Part shown: one piece after another, positions 1 to 12,350 of the stretch
Numbering within the stretch: the first letter of the stretch is position 1
Layout of the letters: each line of letters starts with the position of its first letter
DNA from: Neurospora intermedia
Lineage: Eukaryota > Ascomycota > Sordariomycetes > Sordariales > Sordariaceae
Assembly: GCA_037102815.1 (NCBI GenBank)
Contig: BTPP01000001.1
Span: 1,947,001 to 2,011,000 of the forward strand
Reading direction: 5' to 3'
DNA: 64,000 nt
The notes under the pieces: model-generated
The model's input: the letters and a program-made list of their open reading frames with translations, nothing else
The model's database searches: none
What the model was told of the DNA's origin: nothing
Position numbers and translations under genes: made by a program

Positions 1-3000
1 TATAAAAGTCTATAAATTCTTATAATTAATTAAAATATTAAATAGTTACTAAATTCCTTTAAACTTTAGCCTCTATTCCTCTAGGGCCTTAATAATAATT
101 AATAACTCCTTATTATAAATATTGTAATTATATTCCTACGAAGTATATTTAGCCGAAAAATAAATTATAGGATAGAGAATACTATTGTCGCTATACTATA
201 AGAAAGTACCGCCAACAGCCTAATTAGAAATATTTATTTCAATAATAATTTTCTTAGTCTAATTATAAATCTTTAAGATAAAGCCTTTAGTAAAAGCCTT
301 CTTAAAGGACTTAAATACCGTTTAATAACTATTATTCCAAATCCAAACCGTATCCTTCTTTATAAGTTTATAAAATAGGGTCGCTATAATCGAAAAATTT
401 TTAATAAACCGTTAGTAAAAATTTATAAAATTTAAAAAGGATTATAAGAACTTCTTTAATTTTAGGACTTACTCTTTAATAATTATTTTAACTTTTTCTA
501 AATTTATTTCGATACTACCTAGGGTAATAATAAAGCCCAAATATTTTGTACGAATCGTATAAAATTTATATTTATTAATATTAATACTAAGGCCCGCCCT
601 AACGAATTGGTCGAAGATATTATTAATATACCGTTCGTAGTCTTATATATTATTTAAATAAATAAGAACGTTATTGAAGTATATAGTTGTATAAATATTA
701 AAGATATTGTAAAGGATATTATTAATATAATTCTAAAAAGCTCCGGGGGCGCTTTATAAATTAAAAGGAATAATTAAGGATTTAAATAGGCTAAATTATA
801 TAATAAAGGCAGTTAGCTATTTATAGCCCTATTTAATATAAATCCTATTAAAAGCTATAATAATATCAAGCTTAATAAAGATTTTAATACGGCAAATTGC
901 GTTTAAAATTTCCTTAATAAGTAGCAATAAGTAACGGAACTTAAGGGTTATATTATTAATACTTCTATAATCGATGCAAATGCGGATTCCGCCTCCTAAT
1001 TTCTTAATGAGTAGGACTAGTACTAATACTTTAGATTAAGAAGGCCGGATAAACTTCTTTTTAAAGTTATCGTCGATCTATTTCTTAATAATATTAAATT
1101 CGTCTAGGTTGAAAGTACGGCCGTAAAAAGCAGATAATAACGCTCCCGGACGGAATTTAAATTTAAAATTGTATAAACGGTTAGGGGGGAGAACTTCGGC
1201 GCCCTCCTATTTAAAAATATTAATATAATACTAATATTACTTAAAAAGTTTAATTTAAATTTAAACGTCGGTCTTTGGAGGTTTATCTACTTTCTTATAG
1301 AATTTTATAACGTTTTTGGACGTAATTTTACTAATATTAATACTATTAATAGTAAAATAATTATTAATAGTTACCTTGTAGTATAGGAAATTATTATTAG
1401 TACTATTAATTTATATAAAGTTAACGACCTTTATAGCCTATAAAGCGGCTGCGTTACCCTCCCTTACTAATATATTAATTTATTAATAATAATTACTATT
1501 AAAGAACTTTTTATATTTCTATCCTTTATCTATTAATACTTCCTTAACTAAATCTTCTATTAAATCGTTACTTATACTTCTAAGATTTAGGATGCTTTCC
1601 TCTTCTTTTACTTTATTCTCCTCTATTATCCTCTTAATATCCTCCTCTATATTAACCTTAATTGTACGGATAATATAGAATTTATATATTTCGGTTAATT
1701 AGTTAAAATTTATTATAGAGAGTTCTTTAATATTGTTAGAGTTAATAGGATTGTTAGGGATATTATAGAGACGGAGCGGAACCTAATAATCTATAATTCT
1801 AGTACAGGATCTTCTAATAATATAGTAGAGGACCGGATAAGGGGTTTAAAATTTTATTAAGAGGGTAGTTAGTATAAAGGTTTAGCCGGGACTGGCTAGA
1901 GTTTTATTAAGCGGGGTAGTATTTAATCGGTTAATTATATAATTTTTAAATCGGTTAAACTTTTAATAAACTATTTATTTTATAATAATAGAAATAAATA
2001 AATAATAGGCGGACCCTTTTTATAGTAGTTCTAATTCTCCTTCGTTAAATACCTCTTTGTAAAATAGCTTCTTATATATAGGGCGAATACTAGACGTATT
2101 AAGGCGAGGGGTAGAAAGGTAGCGAGCTATTAAAGGGGTATAATAGTTAGTAGCTCTATAAAGGAGGTAGCTACGTTATTCGCAAGTAAAACCGAAATGA
2201 AGGGAATTACTAGGCCAATTAATACTAAATATATAATATATTAGTTAAGGGTAGCCGAGAATAATTAAGTTATCTTTAGCGAAGTTGTAAATAAGCAAAT
2301 TAATAACTTTGTAATAAACGCCTACTTATATTATTAATTTAGAGAAGTAAATAATACTACCCTTTATTTAACTATCTATTAAATATAGTAATTTAAGGAT
2401 AGGTAATTTATAGAAGGATAAATAATATCGAAAGATAAAACGATAATTAATAAAATTAAGAGCGGTATAACTGCTATTAACGAGGGTAGAGTAATATAAT
2501 TTATATAGTTTATAAAATAAGTAAATAGAAAGACTTAATAAATTAAAGTATTTATAATAATTATTTATTAAAAATTTATTTATCTTAATAATATCTAACT
2601 ATATAAGGACGATCCCTTATCTCCCTTCCCCTCTATATCCGGTGGATTAGAGCCTTTAAGTATAATTTAGTTAGGAGGTTATATATTTCCTTAGCTATAA
2701 ATAGAACCGTTTTTATTGCCGACGAGCGGACTAATAAAACTAGGCTAGTAAATAGGGATTAGGTAGTAATAACCGCCGGGGCCGGAAGTACCGGGAGCTA
2801 GAATATTTATTAATATATTAGTAATAGCTATAGCGTAGACCTAATAACCGCCGCCGTAGTTAGAGCGCTACTAGCCGTAGCTATATTAACCTTAGGCTAG
2901 CTACTATTAGTTATTATTACTACTATTATTATTATTACTATTAATATTATTACCGCCATTATTATTATTACTATTCCTATCTTTACCCTTCTTTTTATTA

Positions 3001-4769
3001 TAGGGTTTAATTTCCTTCTTAAAATTAATATATAAGCGGTATTCAACCGAATAATAGCCTTTTTTACTATAGTAGGTATATATTCTATTCTTTATACGGA
3101 ATTTAAAGATATTGTTATTAATAATATAAGAAATTTAAATATTAGAAGCGGATATAGTATTGAAGTCTATAGCGTTATTACTTTAATTAACGGTAGCTTC
3201 GCTAATAGAAGCGGAGGTACTAGAGGTACCGGTAGTAGTAGTACTAGTTTTATAATAAGGATTAATATTCTTATTATACTAATCTTTATCCTTTAAATTT
3301 TTTACGAGGTTATAAACGAATATAATCTACTCGTTGTATTTATTATCGGTAGACTAAGGGTTCTAATAAATAATAGTAGCGCGAATATATTTAGAGATTT
3401 TCTAATGTAAGTAATAAATCTTTATACTATTGTTAAAACTATAATAATCGATAAGGCGGGTAAATTCGTCCTTAAACTCTTACTATTTTATACCTTTAGT
3501 TATCCTTAACTCTTCGAATTCGCGGCGGGAATAAATAATAATATTAATATTATTATATTTTTTAATAAATTCTATTAGTAATTTATTTACTATAGTCTAC
3601 TTAGTAGGCAAGTCTTTTAAGATTTTAATAAACTCTATTTTAATAGCCTCGAAAGGAATACTTTTAATAGAGCGGGTAATAAGAGAAAACTTCTTACATT
3701 TAATATTAAAAAGTTTAGGGTCGTCTAATTAAACGAATTAAATACGAAAGTACTAAGTATAATACTTAGTAATACGCTCGATAGTAGTACCTTTACTATT
3801 AAACGTAGGTAATATAGTAATATATAATACCGATTTATAACTACTACTATCGATTATAATTGCTATAGTATTAAGCTTATTATTACTAGGCTTATTATTA
3901 TTAAGTAATTCGTTAGAATTATTAGGGAGAGTAAGAATAGTCGAGGGGGCAAAATATTTATAGAGGTTAGTAAAGGCCTTTTAATACTTCTTTACTTACT
4001 TTTTATAAGCTTCTTTAGAGTTAGTATAGAAGTCTTTAAATTCCTTCGTTAATTTAGTAATATTGGTATTAAAACTACCGATTTAATTTTAGTAAAAAGT
4101 ATAAATCGTTTAAATTTCGTTAACGTATGAAGTTTATAATATAAAGAATTAGTTATTATACTCTTATATTTTAAGGGTAGTTTATATTTAAAAAGTAATA
4201 ATATTATTATTGTAGCGAGTAAATTCGTATTATACTAATTCAAATTCCTCTTCGAATTTTCGAATTTAGGACCTAGCTATAACGACGTTATTACGAAGAA
4301 GGCAATAAAAGGTTATAAAGAAGACTTAGAAGACTGAGAGATTAGCGAGGTTGAAAGTGTATTTAAGGGGGACGGTAATAAGTAATTTAACCGTTTAATT
4401 ATTAAGGCCTTTAAATACTTAGGCTAGAGTTTTAAATTAGTTTTAATACTCCGGGTCGAGGGCCGCAAGGGTACTAATTATAATAATTATAATAAAGTTA
4501 TCGGTTACTAGAAGAGGGCGTAAGAGAACGTTGTTAGGTATTAATCGTTAAATTAATGCGTTGGACAAGTATAAAGGAAAAAAAAAGTACGAATTATTTA
4601 ATAGTAATATTTAGCTTAGTAGTTATTTAATTCGACGGTTAGGATTATAATAAAGGTCTTAATCGCTTAGGGATAAATTTTAATTAATTAATTAATACAA
4701 TTTAAATATAATTAATCTTCCTCTATTGAATAGTAAACGCGTATAGCGTAATAGTTTAGTATAATAAAT
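1..4769 (-). mobile_element. RIP-degraded Ty3/gypsy retroelement, internal region, cut by left edge
   Basis: Read on the minus strand, the order is Gag, reverse transcriptase, RNase H, as in Ty3/gypsy elements. A Gag-like frame runs from about 4150 to 2850 and contains the CX2CX4HX4C zinc knuckle at 3080-3039 with every Cys and the His turned into Tyr. The reverse transcriptase runs from about 1260 to 450. The catalytic Y-x-D-D now reads YFNN at 681-670, followed by the family's 'TKYLG' block. An RNase H block with 'AVGG' and 'YNKELL' lies below about 260 and runs off the window. Stops within each frame are mostly TAA/TAG where CAA/CAG is expected, which is the RIP signature. Integrase and the second LTR would lie beyond the left edge. 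The element is dead. A protease block was not located with confidence. Confidence 0.88.
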
Positions 4770-5031
4770 TATTATGGGGCGAGAGGGTACCGTTGGAGGT
4801 AGGGTAAAATATATATTATTATACGAAGGAGGAGAAAGGGAAGTATATGTAGAGGATTAGCTATATAGGCGAGAGCCTAGATAGGCTAGTCCGTACGTAC
4901 GTATGTGAGATTGTACGTAACGAAGTATATAACTAGTGTAAGTGCCCGGCTCTAGGCTATAGTATAAAGTACTGGCCTAGTATATATGCGGTTAGTACAG
5001 TACAATTACATTACAGGCTAGCCCTATAATA
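4770..5031 (-). repeat. LTR of the gypsy relic, RIP-mutated copy (262 bp)
   Basis: This 262-bp segment aligns end to end with 23277-23538. Almost all differences are C-to-T or G-to-A, in the direction of RIP. It lies immediately upstream, in minus orientation, of the Gag frame, so it is the 5' LTR of the retroelement. The expected terminal TG...CA has become TA...TA. Flanking 5-mers (taaat on the left, atgct on the right) do not match, as expected if the left side is element interior and not a target-site duplication. No primer-binding site could be recognised in the mutated sequence next to it. Confidence 0.85.
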
Positions 5032-6240
5032 ATGCTTTTAAATAGTTATTAGTATTGTAATTTAATTATACGTTAGTATATTATAGATATAGTTATTAAT
5101 AATAGTAATTTAATAAATCCCTTTTAGAATTTCTTCTAATTATAGATTTATAGAATAATTATAAAATATACGAATAACTTTCAATGTAAGACCGGTTCCG
5201 CTACTATTATTTAGTTTATTTTAGTATAAGCGATAACGGTAGTAATTTTACTTAATACCTAATTTTAACCTTTTTAATCTATCCCTTTTAATCTAAAAGT
5301 ATAAAACCTACCGCTAATTGTACTCCTATTTATCTTTATTTATTTAGAATTCGTTTATTTAAAAATAACGTTTATAAATAGTAGTTATTTATTTTAATAT
5401 ATAGAGACCGCTATTGAGCATCCCCAGAATAATTCGGATTAGTTTAATAGGTTTCTAGTTTCGTATCCTACGACGGTTACCTTATAGTTTGGGTATAGGG
5501 TTAGTACTTCTATTAGAAGGTAGGGAGGAAGAGAGTAGCAGTAAAAAAGGGGGTATTAGCGAAGAAGGGGGTAGAAGCGAAGAAGGGGGTATTAGTAAAG
5601 AAGGGGGTAAAGGCGAAGAAGACCTCTATTGTTTTATTTATTTTAATTTTTTTAGTTATTACCGTTACCTTTTAGAAGGCCTATTAATAAATTTTACTTC
5701 GCTAGTAATAGGAAGTGAATTTAATATAGGTATTAATAGTAAGTTAATTAGTTTAGGAGTAAAGTAATTTAGCCCCCGCTATTATTAGATTTTAATTTAA
5801 AGTACCGGTATTAAGGGAGGCTAATATATATTATAAGCGGTATTTATAATAGAAGTATTTATATTATTGAGGAGTAATTTAGCGAATTTTTATTTATTTA
5901 ATAGAATAGTAAATATATTTATTATATATAGATATTAATTTAGAGTAAGAATAAATTAATAATTATAAATAATTTACTTATTTTTATAGTTGTAATTAGG
6001 GTAGGTTTATATAATAATTTCAATTTAGGTTGCGGGATATTGTATAAACGATATACAAGCGAGAAACGGGATAAATACAATACGGATACAATAGTATAGA
6101 CCGTACGGAAATTGGAGAGGATCCGCGATTGAAATAGTATAAAGGTACTAAAATTATTAGTACGTACTTGTATAAAACTTCTAGTGCTTAAAAAAAGGTA
6201 TTTTTGTAGTTAATACTCTATTACGTATACTTCCTAAAGA
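5032..6240. other. AT-rich RIP-mutated DNA without recognisable gene
   Basis: Sequence is AT-rich and poor in CA and TG. Open frames are short and closed by TAA/TAG. The only structure seen is the 18-bp tandem array at 5545-5616. It probably derives from another repeat, but I cannot name it. Confidence 0.6.
5545..5616 (+). repeat. 18-bp minisatellite, four units
   Basis: Four exact-length 18-bp units start at 5545, 5563, 5581 and 5599; the consensus is close to agaagggggtattagcga. Because 18 is a multiple of three, the array stays open in the + frame and would encode a six-residue repeat near EEGGIS. The surrounding 5489-5767 frame has no recognisable domain, so I do not call it a gene. Confidence 0.8.
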
Positions 6241-6545
6241 GGTAATTGGGGATTTGTGCGCGGACTTGGATACTAAGTCCCCCCAGCCCTGCCTTCTATC
6301 TAGTCTCTATTACACGACCTCCGACGACAACCTTCAGCGGACCCGCCCCACAATTATGTAGGTCTCCCCTCCTTGAACTTTTTATCCTTAAACCGTATAA
6401 CAACGCTTTAGCGAAGGAGGGCCTCGTATACGTCTTTATCGCGTAAGGATATAACAAATTCCTTTATATAGGCTCTAAATAACCGATTATCGCTTCGGGT
6501 CACCTTAACCCAGCTACGAATAAACTGCCTAAGGTTTCCCCTTTT
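6241..6545. other. Less-mutated patch inside the RIP block
   Basis: This stretch keeps many CA, TG and GC-rich runs, unlike the DNA on both sides. It resembles a younger or shorter insert, or a piece that escaped RIP. No motif of a known element was recognised on either strand. Confidence 0.4.
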
Positions 6546-7025
6546 AGGATAGAAGTTATACTAATACTATTTAATATTATAAATTAGCGATTTATTAGGG
6601 TTATACGGTTACGCTAGTACTTTAAGAATAATTAATAAAATATATAGAATAGGGGTAAGAATCGGGTTCGAGGTATTACGGTTCGAAATAGGTATAGAAT
6701 AGTTAAGAACGGGAGTAGTTAAGAGGACGTTCAATTCGGACGTAAAGTCGGGCGAATAAAGTACGAATATAAATTAATTATTATATAGAGGCGGAAGCGG
6801 CGTTTCGTAAAACAAATAGTCTATCGAATCTAATAGATCGATTAAATCGGACATTATACCCTACTACGCTTTACTCTAATTAGAATCTCGTATTAAAATT
6901 GTTTATTCGGCGAGTAGTTAATTATAATAGCGGAGGTTAGTTTACTCTAACCGTAGTAGATAGATTACTCTAACTATAGTAAAATCCTACTAAAAGTATT
7001 TGTTACTCTACAGCCGACGGCCAAA
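6546..7025. other. AT-rich RIP-mutated tail of the left block
   Basis: Composition returns to AT-rich, TA-rich and CA-poor, then changes to ordinary sequence at about 7025. No gene or named repeat is visible. Confidence 0.5.
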
Positions 7026-7753
7026 AAACGCGAAACCCGCTTAGACCTACTACCGCAAAAACGGGTAGGGTGGGGGTAGTTTTGGAGGTGTGGGTCTGAC
7101 TGAGACTACCTTCTGTCATTCAATATCCACTCCACGTTCATGTCATGCACTGCAAACCCCGAACCCGGACCCTTGGGCCGGTAGGCGGTGTACGTAATTC
7201 CACTGTTTTCGCCGGATATTGTCGGGTGCCCTTCGAAGTTCCGTTGAGTCGACCAATAAGTTCGGATGATCCGACGGACGGGCGAGCGAACTGATCTCAA
7301 GCGGACGGCCTGCACTTGACAGTGATGGGAGACCGGGTGAACAGGGTGGGGCACCGAGACAACGGATTGACAATATAGGATCAGAGGTGGTGGCTGTACA
7401 TATGGATGGAGGAAGAGATGAGGTAATGGTGAGCCTGTTTGGACACAATGCAACTATACCAATGAGAACTGCATCATAGAATAGATTGTCGACGTCGACA
7501 GCAACAGCTTGAATCACTACCTCCAAGCCGTAGGTAAGTAGGAAACCCTTGATTTAGACCCAATCGGTGCTGATGTTTTTCTAGCATATTCTTTCGGCGG
7601 GTCGAGTTGGAGGCTGAGTTAATGGTAACACGATACCTGTGAACGAGTATTAAGTTCGACTCATGTTTATCTGAAATAACTCTGGATCATAGACATACGA
7701 AACAAGACATCCAAACACGATACTCTCGAATCACCTACATACATCCCGTGCAA

Positions 7754-7781
7754 CCCCCCCCCCCCCCCCCCCCCCCCCCCC
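7754..7781. repeat. Homopolymer C28
   Basis: Uninterrupted run of 28 C followed directly by nine A. Length may be affected by assembly or polymerase slippage. Confidence 0.9.
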
Positions 7782-8257
7782 AAAAAAAAAGAACATATTA
7801 ACATCCAGGAAATTTCCAGAAGCCTGCCACCTCACTTCTACGTACGCCCACAAGAAGATAGTTAGGTAGTCGTCACGCAACTCTATCTCAGTTGGTATCA
7901 ATAACACCAAGCCATTTAGTCTTCTAGCTACTACAATCTGATGCCAACGATTACAAGAACGCAGATAGGTAGTATAAACTTGTGGGTTTTTTTTTTTCTT
8001 TTTTTCCAAACGACATACATGACATGCCGTGTAACTCCCCCGACTCTACCTCTACCTACCACCTCAAGGTATCACAACCCCAGGCACCACCCAGCCAGCG
8101 TGTGTTCCAGTGTGTCCCGACATATGTGTGTCCTTGCCTTGAAACACACTTCATCACCGACGCCACCATACGGTCATCAGCTAGCTGGTTCCACACACGT
8201 TACTAAACACGAGAAAAACAAAGTGATTCACTGATTCACTGGCTGTAACATGGTCGA

Positions 8258-8285
<28 letters not shown>
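8258..8285. repeat. (TG)n dinucleotide microsatellite
   Basis: About fourteen perfect TG repeats in intergenic DNA. Confidence 0.95.
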
Positions 8286-8288
<3 letters not shown>

Positions 8289-9032
8289 CGCGAGTGTACG
8301 ACATCAGATTCAAGTTGAGTATGTGAGGTACGGGAAGATCCAAGATATATCATCTTCTCGCAAGAGAGAGAGAGAGGGAAAGATATCCCAGGCCGGGGAG
8401 TGAAACGGTGGATCTCAAGATCCTGGACCGAGCATACACTCAAAACATGAGTGACCCCTGGCAATAAGTGAATAGTAGGAAGGTGAAGCCTGATACCTCT
8501 AGATGAGTTACTGGTTATAAAGTTCTACTCGACCAGCGGAAGTGACTGTTTTGACTTGAAGACTCGAAAATCTGGTGTAACACGGCGAAATTGGGAGGAG
8601 GATGGAAGCATTCAAGAAGGGTTATGGAAGCATACCTAGAAAATGTACGGTAGGTGGGAGCATGGAGGATATTTGGGACACTCCTATTCCTTTTTGGGAT
8701 CACTGGGTTCTAGAAGGTATCTCTCCCGGTACCTGCGTTGGCAACTCGTGAAACACATGCAGAGTCAGTGAATGTCAAAATGATTCAACCGTAGGGGTGA
8801 GCACAGGATGATGGCACCCTAAACAAGCGATTGCTCGCTAGGAGTGTATGTTTTCGCTGTACTGCATTTGATCGCTCAAAATACTACTGCCAAAAATGCA
8901 TACTATTACTCCCGGTCAACCCAATTTCTCCGTTGACTAGTCTCGTCATGAGCGCGAAGCTTGAGGACCCTGAGATCCAGATGACGGGGCCACTCGAGGC
9001 TGTAAATTGTGAATCCAAATGTTTCGGGGGGT

Positions 9033-9068
<36 letters not shown>
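9033..9068. repeat. Homopolymer G36
   Basis: Run of 36 G, preceded by a shorter G6 interrupted by one T at 9032. It is opposite in sense to the C28 tract 1.25 kb to the left. Confidence 0.9.
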
Positions 9069-9069
<1 letters not shown>

Positions 9070-9449
9070 GAAATCAGCGGTTTCTCATGTCATACATATT
9101 TGAGTTTGGCATCCCATACATGTACTTTTGTAAAAAGGCTCCCAATCCCGGGTCGCCAGAAGCGCCAAATTATGTTTAAGTTCGTCGTGACGCCAAAAGG
9201 CTGATCAAGCGCAAGAAGATTTGCGTCCAAACATGAATATATGTAACATGTCCATATCTCCAGAATATCCCTTCCTTCTGAGTTCTAAGCACCGCTTCTC
9301 TGCGAGGATAACGTTCCCCACATGTAAGTCATGAATCCGACATTGCCTTTCAAGCGTTGGGGTTTGAAAGAATGACACAATGTTGACCAAGGAAGAAGCC
9401 AGCCTTCCTGTTTGTGGAGGTACTAATCCTAATGTTCAGTGGTCCGCCG

Positions 9450-10591
9450 CTATTCGTCGCTTCTCGTCAAGTCTACGACTTTGTAGACCGGACGACTATC
9501 AAGTTTGTACGCTTCCCTCGCTGTTTCCGCCCAGAGCCTTGTCTGAGCCTCGGGTCCCAAGCCAGCCATATGGCACGTCATCTCCACCACTCTGCGCCAC
9601 TTCTTCCAGGCTTCATCACCAAGGCCTAGAGTGCACACCGGCCAGTCGCTGCCAAACATGATGCGTTCGGGCCCAAAGGCGGCTATCACCACGGCAAGCC
9701 AGGGTAGGATAGCAGAGAGAATTTCCTCGGCCGGGCAGGCCCTCAAGAACTCGGGCATCTCGCTGAAGCAGCCGCTCAATTTCATGTAGGTACGGTCGCA
9801 CTTGCTGAGAGTAAACATGGCGGTGCGCCAGGCGATGTATGAGGGATCCGTTTGTACGTTGACGATGGTTAGATCTGGCTTGCAAAGGTGGTCTGAGATG
9901 AGAACCATCGGTTAGCAAGCGATTTATGCAGAATGGGTCAAGGTGAAGACTTACTCAGGATAAATACCACTTTGTCCTCCTCGTCCACACCTTCGTGTGC
10001 ACGGTCGATCATTTCTACCGCCTCCTCCAGTTGGATTCTCCCTCTTTTGTGCTGGTCAACACCCAGGTCAAAGACGAACTTCTTCCTGCCAAGCAGCTTC
10101 AGGCCATCGATAAAATCGTCACTTAGGGCTGTTCCGTTGGGCTTATCTTGCAGCAAGTAGCGGAAACCCTTCACCTTGGCCCATGTTTCAGGCCCGGCTT
10201 CCTTTTCCGCAGCTGCAAGATACTTTTCCAACTCTGCAGAGCCCAACACAACCGGCGCCCACGGCACAATTCCGAGACAATCACGGCCATCGTCAGCCGT
10301 GTGGCCCTCGCCAGGCTTCGGCTGGCCGGTTACGATGCGGCGAAGCCATGCGATCTCTTGTAGTGGGAGAGTCCAATCCTTAGCATTGTCGTTCTTGCGG
10401 TCGACCTCGATTGCGACGTAGCCCTGAAGATTGCCAGGCGCACCCGTGGCGGTCTGGTATTCCTGGATGGAGTGCTGCTTGGCGAGAGGATTGTCTTCAG
10501 CGTACCACTGGTGGGTTTCTACCTCGGACTGGGGATAGAGGTGCACATGGGTGTCGATGATGGGGACGGAAACGGCGGGAGATGATGCCAT
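9450..10591 (-). CDS. Amidohydrolase-2 family metal-dependent hydrolase (lactonase-like)
   Basis: Two exons, 10591-9955 and 9892-9450, give 359 aa. The 62-bp intron (9954-9893) has a GTAAGT donor, a GCTAAC branch site and a CAG acceptor. The first ATG is preceded by CAAA, a good fungal start context. The protein opens with D13-T-H15-V-H17, the metal-binding Asp-x-His-x-His of the first TIM-barrel strand. It ends with the late active-site Asp in MFGSDWP (D295), a hallmark of the COG3618/PF04909 family, which includes 2-pyrone-4,6-dicarboxylate lactonase, L-fuconolactonase and L-rhamnono-gamma-lactonase. No signal peptide is evident, so it is probably cytosolic. A sugar-lactone substrate is an inference; the precise one cannot be read from the sequence. 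The gene stands alone in an unmutated island between two RIP-mutated blocks, and both reading frames are intact. Confidence 0.85.
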
Positions 10592-11399
10592 TTTGATCAG
10601 GTCTTTATCGGGCTCGAGTTTGGTAAAGCGACGGATATGTGTGGCAAGAAAGTAAGGTATCCGGTGATGGAGAAGGAGAGGGAGACAAGCGAACAAAGTC
10701 AGAGATGACAGGAAGTAGTAGGAAGGTCAGGACGTCGAAGCGGTGTACCGTCCTGCAGGCAAACCAACGCTGAACACAAAAGTATGGATGTGATTTAACT
10801 GAGGCAACGGGGGAACTTCCAATCGAGCCTCCTCCTTCTTATATTTTCTATTCGTTTTAGCATAGGCAGGCACGCGCTACATACGGTACGAGGAGAGTAC
10901 CTCGATGGTCAGGAGGGGGTGGGAGATGGGATCGACACAGACAGCCAGGAACCACGACGAGGTGGGGTACGTTCGGCATGCAAAGGGCAGACCCAAGACG
11001 GGACAATTCACACCGAAAGATTCAAGATAGGGTTCCTGATCAAGAATGGTTACCCCCCGTCTTCGGTTTCCATTTCCTTGAGGGACCCAAGGTACTTTTT
11101 TTTCCCTTTCGTCTTCCCACAGCACTGGAAGAAAAATACACTTGTTATGTACAGTCATCACATGATTGTGTGAATATATTAGCAAAAAGGGTTCTATCTG
11201 CAAGGCCTGATAGAGAAATCATTACATGTTCCAAAACCCTGTAGGGAATGGGGGGTCGTAGAAAAGGTCAGAAAGGGGGTGTTGTGCGAGGAAATCGGTA
11301 TTGCATAGTTGTTTGGGCGAAAAGGCACTGTGCGTAGCTGTTGCATCGATAAATGTGTCCCTAAGCCAAATATTCGTTTATCGGAAAAGGTTGTAATTG
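10592..11399. other. Upstream region of the amidohydrolase and island edge
   Basis: Ordinary-composition DNA that should contain the promoter and 5' leader of the minus-strand amidohydrolase gene. Short overlapping frames at 10877-11244 have no supporting features. CA/TG density falls gradually from about 11280, marking the edge of the next RIP block. Confidence 0.5.
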
Positions 11400-12350
11400 G
11401 GAAAGTAGTGTTCTAGGTGAAAAATTATTGTGTAGAATAGGATTTTGTTAGTAGAAAGTTTTTAGGCGTATAATAGCGTTGTACTATAGATTACTAACCC
11501 TAAAAGTTTTCTAATAAGAAAAGTTTCCTTTTTCGAAAATTTTTTATTAAAATACTACTACCTAAGAGATTTCTAACTCTAAAAGTTTTTTAATAAAATT
11601 ATACTTACTTTTTTAAAAATTTTGCGTTACGATAGTGTTGTATATAAACTTTACAACCCTAATATATTTTCTTAATTAACCGGTATTTTCTTGTTAATTA
11701 TTTTCTTCTTTAAAATTGTGTTTAATATTTATATATATTGTATAAGTTAATTCTAGGCTTAAAAGTCTTATAATAAATAATATACTTACTTATTTAATTA
11801 TTATTAGGAGGTACGTAAGTATTATAATAGTAACCTACGGCCCGGACTTGGATAAACGCCTAGGAGGGGATATTACTTAAGTATAATTATAGTTAGAGGT
11901 TCCCGGGCTACTATAGAGGTAGGTAGTATTTATATTACCTTTAGGGGAGAAAGCGCTATATTGGATTATTATTTCTACTTACTATTTAGGCTACTAATTA
12001 TAGGTATATTAGAAGTATAAGGTCGAAGTATTCTTATATGTAGGATGTCCGGGTCAGGTATTTAAATAAGTTCCTTTAGTTCCTTATATTCTTTGTAATT
12101 ATAGGCTAAAATTCGTACTTTAAATCTTCTATTCTACTTAGGGATAGGGCGGGGACGTTAGTATATAGATATTATTATTACCTCTATATTAAAGGTATAA
12201 AGCTTCTATACTTTATACCGCCTCCCTATTATATATATTCTTTTATTAAGACTTTTATATAATAATAATTGTGAAAAAAAGAAAGGGAATAAGGGGTGTA
12301 TAGGAGTAGTAGATTATAACCCGGAACCTGTAATAATAAAAAAAGGAAAT
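11400..12350. other. AT-rich RIP-mutated DNA, nothing identified
   Basis: TA-rich, CA-poor sequence with stops in all frames. Some GC-containing patches (around 11840-12100) suggest an old mutated element, but I could not assign it. Confidence 0.5.

Larger units (their letters stand above)
7026..9449. other. Unmutated intergenic DNA with simple repeats
   Basis: Composition is balanced and CA/TG dinucleotides are frequent, so this part was not affected by RIP. It lies downstream of the amidohydrolase gene. It contains C28 at 7754-7781, a (GT)14 microsatellite at 8258-8285, a short (GA) tract near 8362 and G36 at 9033-9068. Short open frames in it show no domain and partly read through these homopolymers; I support no gene here. 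Confidence 0.6.

Noticed and set aside
4765-5036. Solo-LTR interpretation for the left LTR copy
   Set aside because: The flanking 5-mers differ and Gag sequence adjoins it, so it is the 5' LTR of the larger relic.
9019-9204. Gly-rich frames around 9.05 kb
   Set aside because: They translate the G36 homopolymer and carry no other coding signal.
10592-10696. Longer N-terminus for the amidohydrolase
   Set aside because: The extension has no ATG start; the first ATG at 10591 has a good context and directly precedes the conserved D-T-H-V-H.
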